DNA from: Streptosporangiaceae bacterium
GTDB lineage: Bacteria; Actinomycetota; Actinomycetes; Streptosporangiales; Streptosporangiaceae
DNA: 6,826 nt
Reading direction: 5' to 3'
Assembly: GCA_030042885.1 (NCBI GenBank)
Contig: JASHYW010000039.1
Location: 1-6,826 of the forward strand
The translations under genes and the position numbers were made by a program. The notes under the pieces were generated by a model. That model saw nothing but the letters and a program-made list of their open reading frames with translations. It did no database searches and was not told where the DNA came from. Each line of letters begins with the position of its first letter. The first letter of the stretch is position 1. This document shows positions 1 through 4,764 of the stretch, piece after piece.

Positions 1-5
1 AGCGC

Positions 6-37
6 GTGCAGGGTGCAGTGCGTGGTCCGGTGCAGGG
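6..37. repeat. Short direct repeats of GTGCAGGG
   Basis: GTGCAGGG occurs at 6-13 and again at 30-37, with a partial copy, GTGCAG, at 13-18. The two full copies start 24 bases apart. They lie just left of the AT-rich stretch and the methyltransferase fragment. They may be remnants of a larger repeat outside the window or chance, and no function is visible. Confidence 0.35.
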
Positions 38-61
38 CGAGTACCGGGCCAGCTAGTCCAG

Positions 62-107
62 TTTCGGATATCACGGAAATGGATTATACGATATCGGAAT
101 ATCAGCG
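62..107. other. AT-rich stretch with repeated GATATC
   Basis: This stretch of under 50 bases is clearly richer in A and T than anything else in the window. It contains the 6-bp palindrome GATATC twice (67-72 and 90-95) and the near copy AATATC at 98-103. The run TATACGATAT at 85-94 contains TACGAT (87-92), which fits an actinobacterial -10 consensus of the form TANNNT, but I see no matching -35. It could be an old promoter or operator, or the join at which the methyltransferase relic was placed next to foreign DNA. Confidence 0.4.
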
Positions 108-112
108 CATCC

Positions 113-277
113 CGCGCCGAGCACATCCGCACCGAGTTCAGCACCTACCGGTGGCTGCTCGAGCCCATGCTGGCCACGGCCGGATTCGAGATCGTGACCA
201 CGGACTTCGGCGGCAGGCTGTACGGCGCCTGCACGTGCCTCAAGACGGCCGTCTTACGTCCGGCCGCGCCGCGGTGA
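113..277 (+). pseudogene. C-terminal fragment of a class I SAM-dependent methyltransferase
   Basis: The frame ending at the TGA of 275-277 reads RAEHIRTEFSTYRWLLEPML, then an AGFEIV segment and a closing GRLYGACTCLK. By memory this is the C-terminal end of a family of actinobacterial SAM-dependent methyltransferases: an HIR-E-ST-WLLEPML helix followed by an AGFEI strand. The SAM-binding Rossmann part (GxGxG) is absent. The frame stays open to base 2, but what it encodes before about base 113 does not resemble a methyltransferase, and it has no ATG, GTG or TTG in frame within the window. Upstream sequence is AT-rich and repeat-containing. I infer a truncated relic; a frameshifted gene beginning left of the window is the alternative. 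The family call is moderate and the substrate cannot be inferred. Confidence 0.55.
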
Positions 278-290
278 ACGGGCACCACCA

Positions 291-324
291 CGCCCGGGCG
301 GCCCGCAGCGCCCGGGCCCGCAGC
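291..324. terminator. GC-only hairpin between convergent gene ends
   Basis: The self-complementary octamer GCCCGGGC occurs at 292-299 and 310-317. The copies can pair with each other as an 8-bp stem around a 10-base loop. Each is followed by CCCGCAGC, so the unit is also an imperfect direct repeat (about 291-308 and 309-324). It lies between the end of the methyltransferase fragment (277) and the end of purC (337), where a bidirectional terminator is expected. There is no T tract on either strand, so an intrinsic terminator of the standard type is not shown. Confidence 0.35.
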
Positions 325-336
325 ACCAGGGCCGGC

Positions 337-1170
337 TCACCCATCGAGAGCAGCCGAGGTCAGCCGCGTGTACAGCTCCAGGTAGCGCTCCCGTGTCGCG
401 GCCACGATGTCGGGCGGGACCTGCGGGCCGGGCGGCTGGCGGTCCCAGTCCAGGCCGGAAGACCAGTCGCGTAGGAACTGCTTGTCCAGCGACCGCTGCG
501 GTCGGCCGGGCTGCCACTCCGAGGCCAGCCAGAAACGGGACGAATCGGGGGTCAGCACTTCATCGGCGAGCATCAGCGTGTCGTCGGCCAGCAGCCCGAA
601 CTCGAGCTTGGTGTCGGCGATGATGATGCCGCGCGACGCGGCCAGTTCCGCTCCGCGCCGGTACACCTCCAGCGTGACCCGCTCGAGGTCGGCCGCCGCC
701 GAGGCGCCGACCAGCGCGGCCACCTCGGCCGCCGTCATCGGCTGATCGTGTCCTGCCGAGGCCTTCGTGGTGGGCGTGAACACCGGTTCCGGCAGTCGGG
801 AACCCTCGCCCAGACCGGGCGGCAGCCGCACACCCGAGATCGTACCGGTTTCGTTATAGGAGGCCAGCCCGAGCCCGGCCAGGTACCCGCGCGCGATGCA
901 CTCCACCGGCAGCATCCGCAGCCTGCGGCACCTGATCGCCCGGCCCGCCCACTGGGCGGGCACGTCGGTGCCCGAGATCACGTGGTTGGCGATCACGTCC
1001 GTGAGCTGCTCAAACCACCACAGCGACAACTGGGTCAGCACCCGCCCCTTGTCCGGTATCGGCGTGGGCAGTACCACGTCGTAGACGCTGACCCGGTCCG
1101 AGGCGACCATGATGAGGTCATCGCCGTCGGCGTACAGATCCCGGACCTTGCCCGAATACAGCAGTTCCAC
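337..1170 (-). CDS. purC: SAICAR synthase (phosphoribosylaminoimidazole-succinocarboxamide synthase)
   Basis: PurC joins CAIR and L-aspartate with ATP to give SAICAR, step eight of de novo purine synthesis, in the cytosol. The N-terminus VELLYSGKVRDLY is the family's lysine-rich nucleotide-binding start. It is followed by ASDRVSVYDVVLPTPIPDKG, the VECIARGYLAG strand (usually VE-I-RGY-AGS), a GSRLPEPVFTPTTKAS segment, and IIIADTKLEFG with LADEVLTPDSSRFW, all conserved in SAICAR synthases. I start it at the GTG at 1168-1170, giving 277 aa: GGAGGA lies six bases upstream and the homology begins exactly there. A GTG at 1204-1206 would add 12 residues (289 aa) but has no visible ribosome-binding site and encodes nothing family-like. 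It diverges from cutA and does not adjoin other pur genes within the window. The stop is TGA at 337-339. Confidence 0.95.
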   Translation of the reverse strand: MELLYSGKVRDLYADGDDLIMVASDRVSVYDVVLPTPIPDKGRVLTQLSLWWFEQLTDVIANHVISGTDVPAQWAGRAIRCRRLRMLPVECIARGYLAGLGLASYNETGTISGVRLPPGLGEGSRLPEPVFTPTTKASAGHDQPMTAAEVAALVGASAAADLERVTLEVYRRGAELAASRGIIIADTKLEFGLLADDTLMLADEVLTPDSSRFWLASEWQPGRPQRSLDKQFLRDWSSGLDWDRQPPGPQVPPDIVAATRERYLELYTRLTSAALDG

Positions 1171-1273
1171 CCACGCTCCTCCGACCCGTAGAACACCCGC
1201 GGCCACCCGCGCGGCCCGCCTGACCGGCGAGCCCCGGGAGGCGCGGGGCCAGCGTACTAGGGCCCAGCCGGCG

Positions 1274-1279
1274 TACGAT
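1274..1279 (+). promoter_or_regulatory. -10 element TACGAT for a probably leaderless cutA mRNA
   Basis: TACGAT matches the actinobacterial TANNNT -10 pattern and ends exactly seven bases before the cutA ATG, which would place transcription start at or next to the A of ATG. There is no purine-rich Shine-Dalgarno at normal spacing before this ATG, so a leaderless transcript is the natural reading. No convincing -35 is visible at 17-18 bases upstream. GCGTAC is repeated at 1252-1257 and 1271-1276. Confidence 0.45.
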
Positions 1280-1286
1280 CGGGGCC

Positions 1287-1637
1287 ATGACGGACCTTGA
1301 GGTGCAGTACCTCCAGGTGCAGACGACGACCGATTCGCGTGCGGAGGCGATGGAGCTCTCTCGCGCTGCGGTCGAGGCCAGGCTGGCCGCCTGCGCCCAG
1401 GTGACCGGCCCTGTGGCGTCTGTGTACTGGTGGGACGAAGGTCTGGAACGGGCCGAGGAGTGGCTCGTGCTCTTCAAGCTTCCTGCCGACCGCTACGACG
1501 AGCTAGCCGCCTTTCTGGCCGAACGGCACAGCTACGACGAGCCCGAGATCGTCGCGTTGCCCATCGTGGCCGGTTCGGCCGCGTACCTGAACTGGATGCA
1601 GGAGGAAACCCGTCCCGCAGAGGGAGCTTCAGGATGA
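1287..1637 (+). CDS. cutA: CutA1-family divalent-cation tolerance protein
   Basis: The protein is a small trimeric, ferredoxin-like-fold cytosolic protein of the CutA1 family. The family was named for copper tolerance in E. coli, but its biochemical role in actinobacteria is not settled. The 116 residues match the usual 105-120. Family features seen are YLQVQTTTDSR (8-18), ARLAACAQVTGP with Cys36, the SVYWWDEG turn (45-52), EEWLVLFKLP (57-66) and the C-terminal HSYDEPEIVALPI followed by YLNWM (81-104). The ATG at 1287 lacks a clear ribosome-binding site but sits seven bases after a TACGAT box. Its stop TGA (1635-1637) overlaps the ATG of the next gene as ATGA, so the downstream membrane proteins are probably translated in a coupled way. 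It diverges from purC across about 116 bases. Confidence 0.93.
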   Translation: MTDLEVQYLQVQTTTDSRAEAMELSRAAVEARLAACAQVTGPVASVYWWDEGLERAEEWLVLFKLPADRYDELAAFLAERHSYDEPEIVALPIVAGSAAYLNWMQEETRPAEGASG

Positions 1638-1807
1638 CCAGGCTGATCGGACCCCGCGGGCTCAGCGTCCTGATCTTCTTCGCGGTCGTCGCCCTGGCCC
1701 TGGCCCTGGTCGGCTGGTTCACGCGCAATGGCGCGGTGGTGCCACCGCTGCCGAATTTCTCATCCCAGACAGCGGTCCACCTGGTCGTCGGGAGGATCAC
1801 CAGATGA
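1634..1807 (+). CDS. Small single-helix membrane protein (57 aa)
   Basis: This short protein starts at an ATG overlapping the cutA stop, with GAGGGAG (1620-1626) seven bases upstream. It ends in TGA at 1805-1807, overlapping the next gene's ATG. Residues 1-8 are basic (MTRLIGPR), residues 10-28 form one strongly hydrophobic segment rich in Val, Ala, Leu and Phe, and the tail (WFTRNGAVVPPLPNF onwards) is mildly hydrophobic with two more arginines. The positive-inside rule suggests the N-terminus is cytoplasmic. The opening resembles the first helix of DUF3180-type actinobacterial membrane proteins, which are much longer, so it may be a truncated relative; that is a weak resemblance from memory. 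The good ribosome-binding site and the two ATGA junctions argue that it is translated. No function can be assigned. Confidence 0.65.
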   Translation: MTRLIGPRGLSVLIFFAVVALALALVGWFTRNGAVVPPLPNFSSQTAVHLVVGRITR

Positions 1808-2349
1808 GCATGCGCTGGGCCACCGGCGGCCCGAGATCGAAGGTCAGGGCACCTGCCCGGGACCCCGGTCCGTTCGTCGACGAGCCCGTCCCAGACCACC
1901 CCCCTGACCCGCAGGCCGCCCAGGAAGGCCGCGGCCAAGACCGGAGCCCGCTGGCCGCCCTGGCCGGACACGTCGGCTCGATCACCGCGGAATGGGCGCC
2001 GACGGCCGGGCGCATCCTGCTCGGCGCGGTGTTCTTCTGGTTCGGGTACCACGAGCTGGTGCAGCCCGGCGGCTGGACCCAGTACGTGCCGGTGGTCAAC
2101 GAGTCATCGTCGCTGGCCGTGATCCTGGTGCTGGCGCACGGCTGGGTGCTGTTCGTCACGGCCGCCGCTCTGGTGGCGGGCATCGCGCCGCGCGCTGCGG
2201 CGGCGGTCGCCAGCGTGCTGCTGCTGGAGATCGTGATCTCGCTGGCCGTCGCCGGGCTGGATGCCACAGCCGTGCGCGACATCGGCGTGCTCGGCCTGGC
2301 GGTATGCCTGACCGGATGCAAGAACCAGCGCCTGGTGCTGCGCACCTAG
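1804..2349 (+). CDS. DoxX-like integral membrane protein
   Basis: The 181-residue protein has a long hydrophilic, Pro/Asp/Arg-rich N-terminal tail (about 1-60) followed by four likely membrane helices near 66-84, 102-126, 130-150 and 157-171. The first helix reads GRILLGAVFFWFGYHELVQP and is followed by GWTQYVPVV. This R-x-x-x-G-x-x-F-x-x-x-G-x-x-K/H-x-x-x-P pattern with an aromatic-P-V end is typical of DoxX/DoxX-like proteins. Members of this broad family have been linked to thiosulphate:quinone oxidoreductase and redox homeostasis, but most have no known reaction. The start at 1804 has GGAGGA (1791-1796) seven bases upstream and overlaps the preceding stop. The disordered tail is longer than in the minimal family and is the least certain part. 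It closes the cutA-led cluster. Confidence 0.75.
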   Translation: MSMRWATGGPRSKVRAPARDPGPFVDEPVPDHPPDPQAAQEGRGQDRSPLAALAGHVGSITAEWAPTAGRILLGAVFFWFGYHELVQPGGWTQYVPVVNESSSLAVILVLAHGWVLFVTAAALVAGIAPRAAAAVASVLLLEIVISLAVAGLDATAVRDIGVLGLAVCLTGCKNQRLVLRT

Positions 2350-2371
2350 GCTGACGGCAGCCATCCGGGCC

Positions 2372-2551
2372 ATGAGGGCAGTTGTCTGCGACAGGTACGG
2401 GCCCTCGGACGTCCTGCGGATCACCGAGGTCCCGCGGCCGGTCCCCGGACCGGACGAGGTCCTGATCAGGATCTTGGCCCTGATGGGCCTGCGCCGGGCG
2501 GACATCCGCAAGGGCCGGAGCATCGGCAACGTGGTCCTGACCGTCAGCTAA
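2372..2551 (+). pseudogene. Internally deleted MDR-type quinone oxidoreductase/alcohol dehydrogenase remnant
   Basis: The 59-codon frame opens with MRAVVCDRYGPSDVLRITEV, a proline-rich PRPVPGPDEVLIRIL and then LRRADIRKG. This is the N-terminal strand-turn-strand of medium-chain dehydrogenase/reductase (zinc-type ADH or quinone oxidoreductase) proteins up to their N-R-A-D-I/V-x-x-R-x-G point. It then jumps to SIGNVVLTVS and TAA, which matches the last residues of the same family (usually G-K-V-V-L-T-V). The GroES-like core, NADPH Rossmann domain and any zinc ligands, normally some 250 residues, are missing. The frame is intact across the junction near codons 47-51. No ribosome-binding site precedes the ATG. 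Its stop overlaps the convergent phosphatase stop by eight bases. I regard it as a decayed gene; a functional micropeptide is possible but unsupported. Confidence 0.7.
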
Positions 2552-3140
2552 CGCGGGGCGGCAGGTTCCAGGACAGGATGACCGGGTCGCCGTGCTCGTG
2601 GCCGAGCGTGCTGAGCGTCCCGGTGTCCAGCCGGAACAGCCTCCCGCCGGACGGTTCGAGCCGCAGGTAGCGGGCGGTGAGGACCCGCAGCACGTGGCCG
2701 TGCGCGACCAGTGCGACGTCGCCGTCGGCCATTAGCGGGCGGACCCGGCGCAGCACCCGGTCGACCCGTTCGCCTACCTGCTCCACGGTCTCCCCGGGAT
2801 GCGCGGCGTCGCCGGGGACCACGCCGTCCCGCCACAACGACCAGCTGGGGCGCTGGTGCTGGATCTCCCGCGTGGTCAGCCCCTCGTAACCGCCGTAGTC
2901 CCACTCCCACAGGTCCGGGTCGGGCTTGGCGTCGGCCAGCCCCGCCAGCTCGGCGGTCCGGGTCGCACGCTGGGCGGGACTGGCGAACGCGGCCACGATG
3001 TCGCGCCGGGCCAGCAGCGGGGCCAGCGCCGCGGCAGCGGCCTCGCCGTGCGGGGTGAGCGGGATATCCGTCCGTCCCGTGTGCTGTCCGGCCAGGCTCC
3101 ATTCAGTCTCGCCGTGCCGCAGCAGGATCAGATCTCCCAT
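2544..3140 (-). CDS. Histidine phosphatase (phosphoglycerate-mutase-like acid phosphatase)
   Basis: This is a cytosolic phosphatase of the histidine phosphatase superfamily, which works through a phosphohistidine intermediate. The catalytic LLRHGE lies at 6-11 with nucleophile His9. Other features are a second-site arginine at SPAQRATRTA (Arg58), WEWDYGGYEGLTT (78-90) with probable acid Glu79, and the C-terminal VAHGHV with His147. The WEWDYG-YEGLTT block and GRHTG-like segment closely resemble what I recall of M. tuberculosis Rv3214 (Gpm2), a broad acid phosphatase rather than a true mutase. The substrate is unknown. I start at the ATG of 3138-3140 (198 aa), because RHG lies immediately after it. 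A TTG seven codons upstream would add nothing conserved. No Shine-Dalgarno is seen, and a TATGTT box eight bases upstream suggests a leaderless message. Confidence 0.9.
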   Translation of the reverse strand: MGDLILLRHGETEWSLAGQHTGRTDIPLTPHGEAAAAALAPLLARRDIVAAFASPAQRATRTAELAGLADAKPDPDLWEWDYGGYEGLTTREIQHQRPSWSLWRDGVVPGDAAHPGETVEQVGERVDRVLRRVRPLMADGDVALVAHGHVLRVLTARYLRLEPSGGRLFRLDTGTLSTLGHEHGDPVILSWNLPPRVS

Positions 3141-3147
3141 GGCTCGA

Positions 3148-3154
3148 TAACATA
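3148..3154. promoter_or_regulatory. Shared back-to-back -10 box between divergent genes
   Basis: Only 20 bases (3141-3160) separate the ATG codons of the phosphatase (minus) and the CoA-transferase (plus). In this gap TAACAT (3148-3153, plus) lies seven bases before the plus ATG. TATGTT (3154-3149, minus) lies eight bases before the minus ATG. Both fit TANNNT at leaderless spacing and share five base pairs. Neither gene has a visible Shine-Dalgarno. Clear -35 hexamers are not seen on either side, and any such element would lie inside the opposite coding sequence. Promoter activity is inferred from spacing and sequence only. Confidence 0.5.
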
Positions 3155-3160
3155 TCGGCA

Positions 3161-4702
3161 ATGGAAATCCCCGATGTCACGGGCCCGCTGGCCGGTATCC
3201 GGGTACTGGACCTGACCAGGGCGCTGTCCGGGCCGTTCGCCACGATGATCCTCGGCGACCTCGGCGCCGACGTGATCAAGGTCGAGGACGTCTGGTTCGG
3301 CGACGACACCCGCCGCTGGGGACCGCCGTTCCAGGGTGACGACGCCGCCTACTTCCTGTCCATCAACCGGAACAAGCGCGGGCTGTCCGTCAACCTGAAA
3401 ACCCCGGAAGGCCGGCAGATCGTGCAGCAGCTGGCCGCCGGATCTGACATCTTCACGGAGAACTTCCGGCCCGGCACCGCCGCCCGCCTCGGCCTCGGCT
3501 ACTCCGAGCTCTCCCGCGAGAACCCCCGGCTCATCTACGCCTCGATCAGCGGCTACGGGCAGACCGGGCCGGATGCCGGGCTGCCGGGTTACGACGCGGT
3601 CGCGCAGGCCGTGTCGGGGATGATGAGCGTCACCGGCGAGCCGGGCGGCGAGCCGGTCCGCTCCGGCACGTCGCTGGCCGACGTCGGCGCGGGCATGTGG
3701 GCGCTGATCGGCATCCTGGCCGCGCTGCACGCGCGGGAGGCCAGCGGCCGGGGCCAGCAGATCGACATCTCGCTGCTGGACGGTCAGATCGCCTGGCTCA
3801 CCTACGTGGCGGGGAAATACTTCGCGACCGGCGTGACCCCGGGCCGCTACGGCAGCGCCCACGAGAGCCTGGCCCCGTACCAGGTGTTCCCCACCGCCGA
3901 TGACCCGCTGATGGTGGCGGTCGGCAGTGACGGGCTCTGGCGCCGGTTCACCGCGGCGACCGGGCTCGACGAGCTGACCGATGACCCCCGCTACGCGACC
4001 AACCCGGACCGGGTGCGTAACCGCGACACGCTCATCCCTCGCATCACCACGGCGCTGGCCGCCCGGGGATGCGCGGAGTGGGCGGCCCTGCTCAACGCGG
4101 CGGGCGTGCCGGCCGGCCCGGTCAACACGGTGCCGGCCGCGCTCGAGCAGCCGCAGGTGGCCGCGCGCGAGATGGTGGTCGAGGTCACCCACCCCGTGGC
4201 GGGCACGATCAAGACCCTGGGCTCCCCGCTCAAGCTGTCCGTGCAGCCGGCCAGCATCCGCCGCCCGCCCCCCACGCTGGGCCAGCACACCGACGAGATC
4301 CTCGCCGCGGCCGGGTACTCCGCCGCGCGCATGGCCGAACTGCGCGAGGCAGGGGTGATCCGGTTACAGCAATCGGCGCAGCGCCAGCAGGTCGCGGATG
4401 CTGGCCTGGATCTTGACCCGGCCCGCCATCCACATACGCGCGATGTTGGCGGGTGTCGCCGCGAGCGCCACCACATCGTCGCTGCTCCCGGCCAGCCTGA
4501 TGTCAGCTGGCGGCTCGTCCGGCCCGACCTCCTTGACCGGTTCCGCGCCATGCTCGGTGATCCTGGTCATGAACGTCACGCCGAGGTCGGTCACATAGCA
4601 GCTGAACGAGCGGTTGCTGAAGAAGCTCGACCGGTCCTGCGGGTTCATCTCGCCCAGTCGGCCGGTGAGGGCCTGCAGCGCCTCGCGGCACTCCTCGGCT
4701 GA
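3161..4702 (+). CDS. Family III CoA-transferase (CaiB/BaiF type) with an atypical antisense C-terminal extension
   Basis: Family III enzymes move CoA between carboxylic acids through an aspartyl-CoA ester. Seen in order are GPLAGIRVLDLTRALSGPFA (8-27), LGDLGADVIKVE (31-42), INRNKRGLSVNLKTPEGR (68-85), ENFRPG (100-105), SISGYGQTGP (128-137), GYDAVAQAVSG (143-153), TSLADVGAGM (170-179) with probable catalytic Asp174, and the ASGRGQQIDISLLDG segment (194-208). The domain ends at about residue 400 (LREAGVI, codon 4358-4360), the usual length for the family. Instead of a stop the frame continues with a further 113 residues that match nothing I know and run antisense to the SCP2 gene. The true product is probably about 400 residues plus, at most, a neutral tail. 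Acyl substrates cannot be deduced. The start is ATG at 3161, with TAACAT seven bases upstream. Confidence 0.88.
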   Translation: MEIPDVTGPLAGIRVLDLTRALSGPFATMILGDLGADVIKVEDVWFGDDTRRWGPPFQGDDAAYFLSINRNKRGLSVNLKTPEGRQIVQQLAAGSDIFTENFRPGTAARLGLGYSELSRENPRLIYASISGYGQTGPDAGLPGYDAVAQAVSGMMSVTGEPGGEPVRSGTSLADVGAGMWALIGILAALHAREASGRGQQIDISLLDGQIAWLTYVAGKYFATGVTPGRYGSAHESLAPYQVFPTADDPLMVAVGSDGLWRRFTAATGLDELTDDPRYATNPDRVRNRDTLIPRITTALAARGCAEWAALLNAAGVPAGPVNTVPAALEQPQVAAREMVVEVTHPVAGTIKTLGSPLKLSVQPASIRRPPPTLGQHTDEILAAAGYSAARMAELREAGVIRLQQSAQRQQVADAGLDLDPARHPHTRDVGGCRRERHHIVAAPGQPDVSWRLVRPDLLDRFRAMLGDPGHERHAEVGHIAAERAVAEEARPVLRVHLAQSAGEGLQRLAALLG

Positions 4703-4708
4703 AGCCAT
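4364..4708 (-). CDS. SCP2-like sterol/lipid-carrier domain protein (114 aa)
   Basis: This compact protein resembles the small actinobacterial SCP2 sterol-binding-domain family, which forms a hydrophobic pocket for lipids or fatty acyl groups; the natural ligand here is unknown. Features are an N-terminal helix with EECREALQALTGRLGE (5-20), the strand pair FSCYVTDLGVTF (35-46), PADIRLAGSSDDVVALA (67-83) and the C-terminal IARMWMAGRVKIQASIRDLL (89-108). The V-K-I-x-A-S-I-x-D-L-L close is especially typical. The stop TAA is at 4364-4366. The ATG at 4706-4708 has GCGAGG just upstream. It lies opposite the long C-terminal tail of the CoA-transferase frame and is the better candidate for the coding strand over this interval. 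It diverges from the tlyA operon, next to which I recall such genes in actinomycetes. Confidence 0.85.
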   Translation of the reverse strand: MASAEECREALQALTGRLGEMNPQDRSSFFSNRSFSCYVTDLGVTFMTRITEHGAEPVKEVGPDEPPADIRLAGSSDDVVALAATPANIARMWMAGRVKIQASIRDLLALRRLL

Positions 4709-4764
4709 GCGCGCCTCGCTCTTGTCAGCATCGGACGGTAGCGTTCAGCCGGAGGGTAGCGCAC
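4709..4764. promoter_or_regulatory. Divergent intergenic region upstream of the tlyA operon and SCP2 gene
   Basis: This 56-base gap must hold promoters for both the SCP2-like gene (minus) and the tlyA operon (plus). GGTAGCG is repeated at 4737-4743 and 4755-4761. TAGCGT (4739-4744, plus) and TACCGT (4740-4735, minus) are weak -10 candidates. TTGTCA at 4722-4727 looks like a -35 but is only 11 bases from TAGCGT, too short for a standard promoter. GGAGGG (4751-4756) is the ribosome-binding site of the next gene, eight bases before its ATG. Confidence 0.3.

Noticed and set aside
13..474. 153-codon plus frame starting at base 13
   Set aside because: It crosses the methyltransferase fragment in a different frame and runs into purC from the wrong strand. 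The translation is Arg/His-rich with no motif, apart from the short MDYTISEYQRI stretch mentioned as a possible frameshift partner.
1474..2345. Minus-strand frames opposite the cutA to DoxX-like cluster
   Set aside because: The plus strand has recognisable families, ribosome-binding sites and coupled starts. The minus frames have no family features.
3128..4288. 386-codon open frame on the minus strand inside the CoA-transferase
   Set aside because: It overlaps a clear family III CoA-transferase, has low-complexity Arg/Gly/Ala/His-rich composition and no family signal. It is a high-GC shadow frame.
4361..4702. A novel 113-residue C-terminal domain of the CoA-transferase
   Set aside because: It is antisense to a recognisable SCP2-like gene, has no visible motif, and its codon phase puts the other gene's wobble base in first position, as expected of a shadow frame. 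I keep it within the CDS coordinates but do not claim a domain.
4722..4744. TTGTCA / TAGCGT as a standard sigma-70-type promoter for the tlyA operon
   Set aside because: The spacer is only 11 bases, too short for normal -35/-10 spacing, so I list only a low-confidence regulatory region.
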